Shown here in pieces: positions 44,436-53,649 of a stretch of 64,000 nucleotides of DNA. This stretch comes from Sphingopyxis sp. HIX (GTDB lineage: Bacteria; Pseudomonadota; Alphaproteobacteria; Sphingomonadales; Sphingomonadaceae). The stretch is taken from contig NZ_LNSB01000001.1 of NCBI RefSeq assembly GCF_001468285.1, positions 62,001 to 126,000 on the forward strand. The letters are read 5' to 3'. Every line of letters starts with the position of its first letter. Positions within the stretch are counted from its first letter, which is position 1. Under the pieces are notes generated by a model, which was given only the letters and a program-made list of their open reading frames with translations, searched no databases and had not been told where the DNA came from. Made by a program: the position numbers and the translations under genes.

Positions 44436-47400
44436 ATGCCGATGCGCAAGCTCTTCGCCCTTATCGCCTTCGTCCTGATGGGCGCGAGCCTCGCCATCTC
44501 GATGGTGCGCGCCGCCGAGGGCGAAAAGCCGGTGAAGGTCGAATATCGCTTCTCGCCCCCCGCGCCGCGCGAGCAGCCCGGCGCGACCTTCGAGGAGCGC
44601 GAGGCGGCGGTGCTCTCAAAGTCGAAGGGCTGCTACAGCTGCCACACCCAGACCGACGCGCCGTCGATGCACACGACGCCGGCGGTCCAGCTCGGCTGCA
44701 CCGACTGCCACGGCGGCGACGCCGAAAGCGCCGCGGCCTTCGGCAACCCCAAGCTCGGCTACGACAATCCGTACAATCTCGCGGCGATGAAGATCGCGCA
44801 CCCGCAGCCGACGCTGCCGAACAGCTGGGGGCACAGCTCGGCGAACCCCAAGCGCAGCTACACCCTGCTCAACAAGGAATCGCCCGAGTTCATCCGCTTC
44901 ATCAACCCCAGCGACTATCGCGTCGCGCGCGAGGCGTGCGGGTCGTGCCACCTCGAGGTGATCGAGGCGACCGAGCGGTCGATGATGTCGACCGGCGCGA
45001 TGCTGTGGGGCGGCGCGGCGTATAACAACGGCATCGTCCCCTATAAGAATTATCTGTTCGGCGAGGCCTATACGCGCGGCGGCGATCCCGCCTGCATCCT
45101 GTCGCCGACGACGACGATGAGCGCCGAAGACTACAAGAAGGCCTGCGATCCCAGGGTGCCCTCGGACAAGATATTGTCAGACAAGGAACGCGCGCGCGGC
45201 GCGCTCGGCAAGATGTATCCACTGCCGCGCTGGAGCGTGCTCCCGCCGGGCGACGTCTTCCGCGTGTTCGAGCGCGGCGGGCGCAACATCAACACGCAAT
45301 TCCCCGAAATCGGCCTGCCCAACCCGACCGGCAGCATCCAGCGTTTGGAAGAGCCCGGCCGCCCCGACCTCAAGCAGTCGAACCGCGGCCCCGGCACGGG
45401 CCTCCGCGTATCGATCCCGGTGCTCAACATCCACAAGACGCGCCTCAACGATCCCTTGATGTGGTTCATGGGCACCAACGACCAGCCGGGCGACTATCGT
45501 CATTCGGGCTGTTCGGGCTGCCACGTCATCTACGCCAACGACCGCGAGCCGCGACACAGCCTGACCTATTCGAAATATGGCCGCGACGGCGAAACCGCGA
45601 CGGTCGACCCGACGATCAAGGACCGCAAGCACAAGGCCGACGACGGCCATGGCGGCGGCGAGTCGGGCCACGGCGACGCCGCCAAGCACGCCCCCGACCC
45701 CGACCAGCATGGCGCGCTGATCGATCCCGCCGATGCCAAGGCGGGGCCGCAGGTCTTCGCCAAGAAGGAACGGCTCGAATCGGGCCACCCGATCAAGCAC
45801 GCCTTCACGCGCTCGATCCCGACCTCGCAGTGCATGTCGTGCCACATGCACCAGCCGAACATCTTCCTGAACTCCTACCTCGGCTACACGATGTGGGACT
45901 ATGAATCGGACGCGCCGCAGATGTGGCCCGGCCCCCACAACACGGCGCCGCGCCCCGAGGGGATGAGCGACGCGGAGTATCAGAAGAAGTTCAAGCAGCA
46001 GCGCTATCCGACCGCCGCCGAGGTGCATCAGGTCCTCGAGCGCAACCCCGAGGCCGCGGCGGCACGCGGGCTCTGGGCCGATGTCGAATTCCTGCGCGAC
46101 GTCTATGACGTCAACGATACAAACGAGGACACGCAGTTCGCCGACTATCACGGCCACGGCTGGAACTTCCGCGCCATTTTCAAGCGCGACCGCAACGGAA
46201 ACCTGCTGACCGCCGACGGCAATATGTCGACCTATGGCACCGACACCGCCAACATCATCGACCCGAAGGACCCCGAGAAATGGCGCAAGAGCTGCGCCAG
46301 CTACATCGACGAAAAGCAGCGCGAACTCTGCCTCGCCAGCGCCGACCCGGGACGGCCCGGCGTCGAGGGCAAGTTCGTCCCGCCCGGGCTCAACCCCGGC
46401 AAGGCGGTCCATATGATGGACATCCACGCCGAAAAGGGCATGCAATGCGCCGACTGCCACTTCAGCCAGGACAGCCACGGCAACGGCTATATCCAGGGCG
46501 AGGTCGCGAACGCGGTCGAGATCGGCTGCAAGGATTGCCACGGCACCGCCGACGCGCTGCCCAACCTGCTGACGTCGAACGTCGCGGCGCGGCCGCAGGG
46601 CACCAACCTCGCGCTGCTGCGCAACCCCGACGGGCGCCGCCGCTTCGAATTCCAGTATAACGACAATGGCGACGTCACCGGGCTGATCCAGCGCTCGATC
46701 GTCGATCCCAAGCTCGAATGGCAGGTCAGCCTGGTCAAGCAGGCGGTGACCCCGGGACCGCATTTCAACGCCAAGGCGGCACGCGCCAAGCTGATGGCGC
46801 GGTCGGGCGCCGAGGATGGCCAGTTCCAATGGGGCCCCGGCGTCGCGAAGGAGGAGCGCGCGCACGGCGACGACAAGATGACCTGCTTCACCTGTCATCT
46901 GTCGTGGACCACCAGCTGCGGCGGCTGCCATTTGCCGATCGAGGCGAACTGGAAGACCAAGATGCACCATTTCGAAGGGGAGGAGACGCGCAACTTCGCG
47001 ACCTACAACCCGCAAGTGGCGCGCGACGAGATGTTCCAGCTCGGCCGACACCAACTGACCAAGCCCGGCGAGCCGGGTCCCGACGGCGAGGTGCGCGGCA
47101 TCATCACCCCGGTGCGCTCGACCTCGGCGCTGGTGCTGTCGTCGACCAACATCAACCGCGAGCGCATCTATGTGCAGCAGCCGCCGATCAGTTCCGCGGG
47201 CTATTCCAGCCAGGCCTTCGCGCCGCACTTCCCGCACACCGTGCGGCGACAGGAAACCAAGCAATGCTCGGACTGCCACCTGTCGGCGAACGACGACAAT
47301 AATGCGATCATGGCGCAGCTCAATCTGCTCGGCACCAATTTCGTCAACTTCGTGGGCTTGAACGTCTGGTCGGGGATGGAGGACGGTTTCCAGGCGACGC

Positions 47401-48770
47401 GCGTCACCGAATGGGACGAGCCGCAGGCGGTGATCGGCAGCTATCTCCAGAAATATGCCTATCCCGACTATTGGAAGCTGCACGTCGAACAGAATGGCCG
47501 CGAACTCAAGAATTGGGTGCGCGGCAAGACCTTCGACAAGAAATTCTCGGGCGAAACCCAGGCGCTCGAGGAATTCGCGAACATCGTCCAGGATACCAGC
47601 GGCCGGGTGAACTGCCTGCAGCAGCGCGGCGAATATATGTTCGTGGCCGAGGGCAAGGGCGGCTTCCGCGTCTATGACGTCGCGTCGATCGGCAACAAGG
47701 GCTTCTCCGAACGCATCATCCGCGCGCCTTTCGCCGGGCTCGGCCACAGCACGCATGTGAAGACGAAGAATGCGACCTGCATGGCGATCGCGACGACCCA
47801 GCCGATCAGCGTCAGCCGCAACGACAATATCGTGAAGAATTTCCCCGAGAACCACGAACAGGCGATGCACCCCATCTATCGCTATGCGGTGATCACCGAC
47901 AGCGTCGAGGGGCTGATCCTCGTCGATATCGACACGCTGGCCGACGGCGAATTCCGCAACAACCGCTTCACGCGGGCGCTGACCTGGAACGAGGGCAATG
48001 TGCTCGCCGGGGCACGGCACATCACGCTCGCGGGCAGCATCGCCTATATCACCACCGACGCGGGGCTGGTCGTGCTCGACCTGACCGATCCGCTGACGCC
48101 CAAGGTCACCGCGCAGCTTCCGCTCACCGACGCGCGCGCCAGCGCGGTGCAGTTCCGCTACCTCTGGGTCACCGACGCCGAGGGCGTGAAGCTGTTCGAC
48201 GTCACGCGGCTCACCCAGCCGGTGCCGGTGCCCGAGGGCACGGTGCGGCTCGCCAATGCGCGGAAGATCTATCTCGCGCGCACCTATATGTATGTCGCGG
48301 CGAAGGCGGACGGGCTCGTCATCGTCGACGTCACGCGCCCCGCGGCGCCGCAGGTCTGGCCCGCACTCACCTTCGGCGGCGCGATGACCGATGCCGAGGA
48401 CGTCATCGTCGCCTCGACCAACGCCTCGCTCTTCGGTTATGTCGCCGACGGCCGGAACGGCATCAAGGTGATCCAGCTGACCAGCCCCGACAACCCCGGC
48501 CTCTACGGCTTCTCGCCCAAACCGACCCCCGAACTGATCGCCTGGGCGAAGACCCCCTCGCCGGCGCTCGCGCTGTCGAAGGGTCTCGACCGCGACCGCG
48601 CGGTCGACGAGACCGGCGGCCAGATGGCGGTGTTCGGCCGCCTCGGCTCGCGCCCTTTCACCCGCCCCGAGATGGAGCGGCTGTTCCTCAACCGCCAGGG
48701 CCTCGTCTACAAGGTCCGCGACGAGGTCGACCAGACAGGCTGGCGCGCGGGGGATGTCTTCGCGAACTGA
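44436..48770 (+). CDS. Ten-haem cytochrome fused to LVIVD-type beta-propeller
   Basis: The 1444-residue protein has a Sec signal (LFALIAFVLMGASLAISMVRA) and ten CxxCH sites at residues 66 (CYSCH), 88 (CTDCH), 168 (CGSCH), 359 (CSGCH), 466 (CMSCH), 671 (CADCH), 698 (CKDCH), 817 (CFTCH), 828 (CGGCH) and 944 (CSDCH). A His-rich loop lies around residues 400-430 (GHGGGESGHGD). Residues about 1056-1360 hold repeats such as GLILVDIDTL, GLVVLDLTDP, 'VKLFDVTRL' and GLVIVDVTRP. These are of the LVIVD beta-propeller type. It is the last gene of the operon. Inferred: a periplasmic or outer-surface electron-transfer protein with an attached substrate- or partner-binding propeller. I know no characterised protein with this layout. 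Confidence 0.85.
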   Translation: MPMRKLFALIAFVLMGASLAISMVRAAEGEKPVKVEYRFSPPAPREQPGATFEEREAAVLSKSKGCYSCHTQTDAPSMHTTPAVQLGCTDCHGGDAESAAAFGNPKLGYDNPYNLAAMKIAHPQPTLPNSWGHSSANPKRSYTLLNKESPEFIRFINPSDYRVAREACGSCHLEVIEATERSMMSTGAMLWGGAAYNNGIVPYKNYLFGEAYTRGGDPACILSPTTTMSAEDYKKACDPRVPSDKILSDKERARGALGKMYPLPRWSVLPPGDVFRVFERGGRNINTQFPEIGLPNPTGSIQRLEEPGRPDLKQSNRGPGTGLRVSIPVLNIHKTRLNDPLMWFMGTNDQPGDYRHSGCSGCHVIYANDREPRHSLTYSKYGRDGETATVDPTIKDRKHKADDGHGGGESGHGDAAKHAPDPDQHGALIDPADAKAGPQVFAKKERLESGHPIKHAFTRSIPTSQCMSCHMHQPNIFLNSYLGYTMWDYESDAPQMWPGPHNTAPRPEGMSDAEYQKKFKQQRYPTAAEVHQVLERNPEAAAARGLWADVEFLRDVYDVNDTNEDTQFADYHGHGWNFRAIFKRDRNGNLLTADGNMSTYGTDTANIIDPKDPEKWRKSCASYIDEKQRELCLASADPGRPGVEGKFVPPGLNPGKAVHMMDIHAEKGMQCADCHFSQDSHGNGYIQGEVANAVEIGCKDCHGTADALPNLLTSNVAARPQGTNLALLRNPDGRRRFEFQYNDNGDVTGLIQRSIVDPKLEWQVSLVKQAVTPGPHFNAKAARAKLMARSGAEDGQFQWGPGVAKEERAHGDDKMTCFTCHLSWTTSCGGCHLPIEANWKTKMHHFEGEETRNFATYNPQVARDEMFQLGRHQLTKPGEPGPDGEVRGIITPVRSTSALVLSSTNINRERIYVQQPPISSAGYSSQAFAPHFPHTVRRQETKQCSDCHLSANDDNNAIMAQLNLLGTNFVNFVGLNVWSGMEDGFQATRVTEWDEPQAVIGSYLQKYAYPDYWKLHVEQNGRELKNWVRGKTFDKKFSGETQALEEFANIVQDTSGRVNCLQQRGEYMFVAEGKGGFRVYDVASIGNKGFSERIIRAPFAGLGHSTHVKTKNATCMAIATTQPISVSRNDNIVKNFPENHEQAMHPIYRYAVITDSVEGLILVDIDTLADGEFRNNRFTRALTWNEGNVLAGARHITLAGSIAYITTDAGLVVLDLTDPLTPKVTAQLPLTDARASAVQFRYLWVTDAEGVKLFDVTRLTQPVPVPEGTVRLANARKIYLARTYMYVAAKADGLVIVDVTRPAAPQVWPALTFGGAMTDAEDVIVASTNASLFGYVADGRNGIKVIQLTSPDNPGLYGFSPKPTPELIAWAKTPSPALALSKGLDRDRAVDETGGQMAVFGRLGSRPFTRPEMERLFLNRQGLVYKVRDEVDQTGWRAGDVFAN

Positions 48771-48823
48771 GGCGCGGGGTTAACCCCCTTGGCGCCGCCC
48801 ACGGCTTGTGCGAGACGCAGAGC

Positions 48824-49390
48824 ATGCGACCCCAGGTCATTCCCCACCCCAGCCTCGGCGACAAGCTCCGCCGCGCGGTCTGGAACGCCGTCTGGCTCCT
48901 GCTCTATCGCCCCAGCCCGATCCCGCTGCACGCTTTGCGCCGCCTGCTGCTGCGCCTGTTCGGCGCCAGCATCGGCGCGGGCGCGCGGCCCTATCCCAGC
49001 GCGCGCATCTGGGCGCCGTGGAATTTCGAGATGGGCGCGGGCAGCACGCTCGGGCCGCACAGCGAAATCTACAGCGTCGCGCGCGTGACGCTCGGCCCCT
49101 GGTCGGTGGTCAGCCAGCGCGCCTATCTCTGCACCGCCAGCCACGACATCCACGCCCCCGGTTTCGCGCTCACCGCGGCCCCGATCGCGATCGGCCGCAA
49201 CGCCTGGGTCGCCGCCGACGCCTTCATCGGCCCCGGCGTCACGCTGGCCGACGGCGCGGTCGCCGCGGCGCGCGCGGTGGTGATCAAGGACGTCGCGCGG
49301 AACACCATCGTCGGCGGCAATCCCGCGGTGCCGGTCGGCGAATGCGGGCTCTCCGATTTCGCCGACGGCTCGATGCGCCCGGGGGGCTAG
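48824..49390 (+). CDS. WcaF-like hexapeptide acetyltransferase
   Basis: The 188-residue protein has a left-handed beta-helix built from hexapeptide repeats (IWAPWNFEMGAGSTLG, 'VTLGPWSVVSQRAYLC', IGRNAWVAADAFIGPGV), ending NTIVGGNPA. This matches acetyltransferases such as WcaF of polysaccharide synthesis, which move acetyl from acetyl-CoA to a sugar hydroxyl. The ATG at 48824 was chosen; an upstream in-frame start at 48806 is possible. A glycosyltransferase lies 2.5 kb on. It overlaps the next convergent gene by 4 bases. Confidence 0.85.
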   Translation: MRPQVIPHPSLGDKLRRAVWNAVWLLLYRPSPIPLHALRRLLLRLFGASIGAGARPYPSARIWAPWNFEMGAGSTLGPHSEIYSVARVTLGPWSVVSQRAYLCTASHDIHAPGFALTAAPIAIGRNAWVAADAFIGPGVTLADGAVAAARAVVIKDVARNTIVGGNPAVPVGECGLSDFADGSMRPGG

Positions 49391-49737
49391 GTTCCCGGCC
49401 AGACCGGCGCGAGCATCTCCAATATGCGACCCGTCGCGACCAGTTGGTGCCCCTCCTGGATACGCCATGTTCGGCCCACCCGGATGATCTCATCGAGCCC
49501 CGGCCAATGGAGGAGGCGGATGGTTGCCTCGAAGGTTTCGCCGCCATGGATGTCACGGTCCTCGGGGATGCGAATTTCACCGACCGACATATTGATATCA
49601 TGCGCGCCAAAAAAATTATGATTCGGACGATAGCGGCTACCGGCGATCAGCGGCGATTTGCGTCCGCCTTCATCGCGAGTGAGCAACCGAATCTCGGCGC
49701 GAATGACGGGATCGGGCTGGGCCGCTTCCTGCCTCAA
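49387..49737 (-). CDS. Small protein resembling EF-Tu domain III
   Basis: The 116-residue product reads like the third beta-barrel of elongation factor Tu: 'AEIRLLTRDEGGRKSPLIAG' followed by RYRPNHNFFG, GGETFEATIRLL and a final GHQLVATGRILEM. The remaining EF-Tu domains are missing, so it is not a translation GTPase. The start is a TTG overlapping the rsh stop by 4 bases (TTGA), so it is translated from the rsh transcript. Known: domain III of EF-Tu contacts tRNA and EF-Ts. The coupling to a (p)ppGpp enzyme hints at a stress or translation link, but no function can be assigned. Confidence 0.55.
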   Translation of the reverse strand: MRQEAAQPDPVIRAEIRLLTRDEGGRKSPLIAGSRYRPNHNFFGAHDINMSVGEIRIPEDRDIHGGETFEATIRLLHWPGLDEIIRVGRTWRIQEGHQLVATGRILEMLAPVWPGT

Positions 49738-51827
49738 AGCCGCTCGGCCTGCACTACCGTGTCGGACGCGCGCAGCGCCGACAATATGCGCATCACGTGG
49801 TGGACGTCGCGCACCTCGACGACGACGTCATAGGTATGGAAGCCGCCCTCGCGGTTCGACAGCCGCAAATTGGTGATGTTCGCCATATTGGCGGCGAGGA
49901 TACCCGACATTTCGGCGAGCGTGCCGGGTTCGTTGAGGATCACTACGCACAGCCGCGCATTGCCGCCCTCGCTATCCTCCTGCCACCTGAGATCGATCCA
50001 GTCGGCGTCGACCCCGTCGGCGAGGCTCGGGCAGTCGATGACATGCACCTCGATCCCCTCGCCCGGCCGCGCGAGCCCGACGATACGATCGCCGGGCACC
50101 GGGTGGCAGCAATCGGCGAGCTGATAGGCGACCCCCGGGGTCAGCCCCTCGATCGACACCGCGGCGCCTTGCGCCAGCTTGCCCGGCTTCGACTTCATCT
50201 CGGCGGTGATGCCGGGGACCAGCGCCTCGAGCACTGCATTGTCCGACAGGCGGCGCTTGCCGATCGCGACATAGAGCGAGGTGTCGTCGTCGAGCTTCAG
50301 CCGCTTGAGCGCCGCCTCGCGCGCCTTGTCGCCGACCTTGCCGGGCAGCCGCGCGACGATCTCGTCGTACATCTTGCGGCCGAGTGCGGCGAGTTCGACC
50401 TTTTCCTTCGATCGGACATGGCGGCGGATCGCGGCGCGCGCCTTGCCGGTCACCGCAAAGCCCAGCCAGGCCGGCTGCGGGGTCTGCTTGTCCGACGACA
50501 ATATCTCGACCGTGTCGCCGTTGGCGAGCTGGGTGCGCAGCGGCACCAGCCGGCCGTTGACCTTGGCCCCCACGGTGCGGTCGCCGAGCCCCGTATGCAC
50601 GGCATAGGCGAAATCGACCGGGGTCGCGCCCTTGGGCAGCTGGTGCAGGCTGCCCTTCGGGGTGAAGGCGAAGATGCGGTCCTGGTACATCGCGATGCGC
50701 GTATTCTCCAGGAACTCGTCGGGGTCGTGCGTCTGCTCGAGGATTTCGAGCAGGTCGCGAATCCACCCCGCCTGCCCGTCGGGCACCGCGCCGCCCTGTT
50801 TATACGCCCAATGCGCGGCGAGCCCGAACTCGGACTGCTGGTGCATGCCCAGGCTGCGGATCTGGATTTCGATGCGCATATTCTGCTGGTGCATGATCGT
50901 CGTGTGCAGCGATTTGTAGCCGTTGCGCTTCGGCGTCGAGATATAGTCCTTGAAGCGCCCGGGGACCATTTTCCACTTGCGGTGCAGCAGCCCCAGCGCG
51001 GCATAGCAGTCGGCATCGGTCGGGGTGATGATGCGGAAGGCGATAATGTCGGTCACCTGCTCGAAGCTGACGTGCCGCTCCTGCATCTTGCGCCAGATCG
51101 AATAGGGGTGCTTCTCGCGCCCCGAAATATCGGCCTCGATCCCGTTCTTCGCCAAGAGCTCCTTGAACTCGCGCGTGATCGCCGCGACCTTGTCCTTGCC
51201 GCCCGCGGTCAGCTTGGCGAGGCGCCCGGTGATCGTGGCATAGGCCTCGGGCTCGAGCTCGCGGAACGCCAGCAGCTGCATCTCGCGCATATACTCATAC
51301 ATGCCGATGCGCTCGGCGAGCGGGGCATAGATATCCATTGTCTCCCTGGCGATGCGCCGGCGCTTGTCGGGGTTCTGGATGAAATGCAGCGTCCGCATAT
51401 TGTGCAGCCGGTCGGCGAGCTTGACCAGCAGCACGCGGATGTCGTCGGACATGGCGAGCAGGAATTTGCGCAAGTTTTCCGCGGCGCGCTCATTCTCGGT
51501 CTGCGCCTCGATCTTGCTGAGCTTGGTCACGCCATCGACCAGTCGCCCGACGTCGGCGCCGAACAGCCGCTCGATCTCGTCGGGCGTCGTCAGCGTGTCC
51601 TCGAGCGTGTCGTGGAGCAGCGCGGTGACGATCGTCTCGCTGTCGAGGTGCAGGTCGGTCAAAATGCCCGCGACCTCGACCGGATGGCTGAAATAGGGGT
51701 CGCCCGACGCGCGCTTCTGGCTACCGTGCTTCTGCACGGTGAAGACATAGGCGCGGTTCAGCAGCGCCTCATCGACGTCGGGATCATAAGCGCGCACGCG
51801 CTCGACAAGTTCATATTGACGCAGCAT
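49734..51827 (-). CDS. rsh: Bifunctional (p)ppGpp synthetase/hydrolase (RelA/SpoT, Rsh)
   Basis: The 697-residue protein makes and degrades the alarmone (p)ppGpp. Domains in order: an HD hydrolase with LLHDTLEDT (HD near residue 72) and ADRLHNMRTL; a synthetase domain with 'GREKHPYSIWRKMQ' and 'TPKRNGYKSLHTTI'; a TGS domain ('FAFTPKGSLHQLPKGATPVD'); and a C-terminal ACT domain. Both catalytic centres look intact. The start is the ATG at 51827. It is the only long-RSH gene in view, as is usual in alphaproteobacteria. The EF-Tu-like small gene follows with a 4-base overlap. Confidence 0.95.
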   Translation of the reverse strand: MLRQYELVERVRAYDPDVDEALLNRAYVFTVQKHGSQKRASGDPYFSHPVEVAGILTDLHLDSETIVTALLHDTLEDTLTTPDEIERLFGADVGRLVDGVTKLSKIEAQTENERAAENLRKFLLAMSDDIRVLLVKLADRLHNMRTLHFIQNPDKRRRIARETMDIYAPLAERIGMYEYMREMQLLAFRELEPEAYATITGRLAKLTAGGKDKVAAITREFKELLAKNGIEADISGREKHPYSIWRKMQERHVSFEQVTDIIAFRIITPTDADCYAALGLLHRKWKMVPGRFKDYISTPKRNGYKSLHTTIMHQQNMRIEIQIRSLGMHQQSEFGLAAHWAYKQGGAVPDGQAGWIRDLLEILEQTHDPDEFLENTRIAMYQDRIFAFTPKGSLHQLPKGATPVDFAYAVHTGLGDRTVGAKVNGRLVPLRTQLANGDTVEILSSDKQTPQPAWLGFAVTGKARAAIRRHVRSKEKVELAALGRKMYDEIVARLPGKVGDKAREAALKRLKLDDDTSLYVAIGKRRLSDNAVLEALVPGITAEMKSKPGKLAQGAAVSIEGLTPGVAYQLADCCHPVPGDRIVGLARPGEGIEVHVIDCPSLADGVDADWIDLRWQEDSEGGNARLCVVILNEPGTLAEMSGILAANMANITNLRLSNREGGFHTYDVVVEVRDVHHVMRILSALRASDTVVQAERL

Positions 51828-51953
51828 CCTGTCCCAATGTCGTGCATGCGGGCATAAATGCAATGCGAAACTTGGTTACGCGGCACCCGCCCTGCCCCGC
51901 AATATTGGTAAACGGCTTTGGAAGCATCGTGCGCGCGCGATAAAGCGGGGACG

Positions 51954-52838
51954 ATGACAGGGACCGCGCCTTCCGATTCGGCCGCACCGCGTGTGTCGAT
52001 GGTGATGCCCGTGCACAATGGTGCGCGCTGGCTCGAAGAGGCGATCGACTCGGTTCTGGCGCAAAGCTTCGCCGATTTCGAGCTGATCCTCGTCGACGAC
52101 GCCTCGCGCGACGACAGCCCGGCGATCATGGCCGCCGCCGCCGCGCGCGACCCGCGCATCCGCCATGTCCGGCTCGACACCAATGTCGGGCTGCCGGCGG
52201 CGCTCAACCATGGCTTTGCGCAGGCGCGTGGGCAGTTGCACAGCTGGACCTCGGACGACAATCTGCTGCGCCCGGCGATGCTCGACCGGCTCGTCGCGAC
52301 GCTCGACGCTCATCCCGAAGCCGGGGTTGCCTTCGCTGACTTCACGCTCATCGACGACGAGGGGAAAGATCTCGGCTATTCGCGCGTCGGACCGGTCGAA
52401 CGGCTGCTCCACGGCAACAATATCGGCGCCTGCTTCCTCTATCGGGCCGAGGTGACCGAGGCGCTCGGCGGCTACGACATCGGGCTGTTCGGGGTCGAGG
52501 ATTATGATTTCTGGCTGCGCGCGGCGCAGCGCTTCGCCTTCGTCGAGCTGCACGAGGATCTCTACCGCTACCGCAAGCATGGCGGCAGCCTGACGAGCAA
52601 GCGCGCCGACCAGATACAGGCGCTCACCGCGCTCATCGTCGAGCGCGCGCTGCCCGACCAGCTGCCGCCGCGCAGCCGCAGCGAAATCCTGCTCGGCCTC
52701 GCGCTCAAGACCCAACGCCGCTGGCGCTTCGACCTCGTCCGCCGCGCGCTCGCCGCGCACCCGCCCTCGGTCGCCGCGCGCCTGCCCGCGCTCGCACGCT
52801 GGACCCTCGTCGTCGCGCGCAACCGGATGACGGCTTAA
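51954..52838 (+). CDS. Family 2 glycosyltransferase
   Basis: The 294-residue protein has the GT-A fold signature of family 2: 'VSMVMPVHNGARWLEEAIDS', the DDASRDDS acidic motif and 'WTSDDNLLRP' for metal and nucleotide-sugar binding. It probably adds a sugar to a cell-surface polysaccharide. The start is the ATG at 51954 with AGCGGGG upstream. It is divergent from rsh. No full polysaccharide cluster is visible, but the WcaF-like acetyltransferase is nearby. Confidence 0.9.
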   Translation: MTGTAPSDSAAPRVSMVMPVHNGARWLEEAIDSVLAQSFADFELILVDDASRDDSPAIMAAAAARDPRIRHVRLDTNVGLPAALNHGFAQARGQLHSWTSDDNLLRPAMLDRLVATLDAHPEAGVAFADFTLIDDEGKDLGYSRVGPVERLLHGNNIGACFLYRAEVTEALGGYDIGLFGVEDYDFWLRAAQRFAFVELHEDLYRYRKHGGSLTSKRADQIQALTALIVERALPDQLPPRSRSEILLGLALKTQRRWRFDLVRRALAAHPPSVAARLPALARWTLVVARNRMTA

Positions 52839-53029
52839 GGGCGATATGCTGCCGCTGCCTCATTCCAAAGTTCAGGAAAGTTCAGCCCCGTGTGCCTGCC
52901 GACAGAGACTTCGGTGACTGCGTTATTCACCGGGTGGAACAACTGGGATCGACGCTTGCATAGCCGGATAATGTAGGAAAGCCTTTTTTTAACGGCGGCG
53001 GCTTTGGGGTGGGAAGCGGACGTCGATCT

Positions 53030-53142
53030 CCCCTCCCGCTTGCGGGAGGGGTTGGGGGTGGGCAGCAACGCTGCAATGGCCCACCCCGCTGCGACTAGGG
53101 CGCAAGCGCCCAAGTCTCGCTGCCCCTCCCGCAAGCGGGAGG
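53030..53142. repeat. Pair of CCTCCCGC hairpins with inner inverted repeat
   Basis: Two short hairpins, CCCCTCCCGC/GCGGGAGGGG (53030-53051) and CCTCCCGC/GCGGGAGG (53125-53142), enclose a GGGTGGGC/GCCCACCC pair. This makes up much of the 52839-53307 gap, where I see no gene. It has the build of other intergenic palindromes in this window. Confidence 0.6.
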
Positions 53143-53206
53143 AGAAAATAGTTTAGCCCCCCAAAGGCAGCTCCCGCCCGATTCCGGACATCCCCCAAAC
53201 CCAACG

Positions 53207-53253
53207 AAAAAGGACCGCCGCACCGCCCCGGGAGGGAGGGCGGCGGGCGGTCC
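53207..53253 (-). terminator. Rho-independent terminator of the 53308 gene
   Basis: On the minus strand GGACCGCCCGCCGCC pairs with GGCGGTGCGGCGGTCC, followed by TTTTTC. It lies about 55 bases after the stop of the secreted-protein gene, in the right direction. Confidence 0.65.
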
Positions 53254-53307
53254 TCTCTAGGACCGGACGGGGCGGCAGGGGGAGGGGAGAGCCGCCCGCC
53301 CGGCCGG

Positions 53308-53637
53308 TCAGGCTGCGCCGTTGCAGCGCGCCAGGTCTTCGGCTTCGAGCGCCTTGCCGTCGGCGGTGAAGCTCTTCACTTCGCCGGCTTCCTTGGCGAG
53401 GCCCGAGCACATGATCGCCGGGCGGCTGGTGCCGCGCCCGGCGACGCAGCTGGTACCCGTGCACGACCACACGACACCGCGCGCGACAAACTTGCCCGTC
53501 GCGGCGGGGCTCGCCAGTTCGGCGCGATAGAAGGCCCCGCCGCCGGCGTTCGCGGTCACGGGAAGCATCGCGCTGCCGCCCGCGAGGGCGACGCCGATCA
53601 GCGGCAGAACATGCGCCGGGGAAGAAAGCTTGAACAT
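53308..53637 (-). CDS. Small secreted protein with conserved cysteines (CC_3452-like)
   Basis: The 109-residue product has a signal peptide (HVLPLIGVALAGGSAMLPVTANA) and a small mature domain with CTGTSC, a Cys in IMCSGLA and a final Cys in ARCNGA, enough for two disulfides. It resembles a small alphaproteobacterial secreted family seen in Caulobacter and sphingomonads, of unknown function. The ATG at 53637 is preceded by a purine-rich GGAG stretch. It is divergent from the HxlR regulator at 53764, which may control it. Confidence 0.7.
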   Translation of the reverse strand: MFKLSSPAHVLPLIGVALAGGSAMLPVTANAGGGAFYRAELASPAATGKFVARGVVWSCTGTSCVAGRGTSRPAIMCSGLAKEAGEVKSFTADGKALEAEDLARCNGAA

Positions 53638-53649
53638 GGGGAGGTCTCC

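Noticed and set aside
45177..48020. A 947-residue open frame on the minus strand inside the ten-haem gene
   Set aside because: It is a mirror frame of a gene with ten in-frame haem motifs; its composition is Arg/Ala/Val-rich without any domain.
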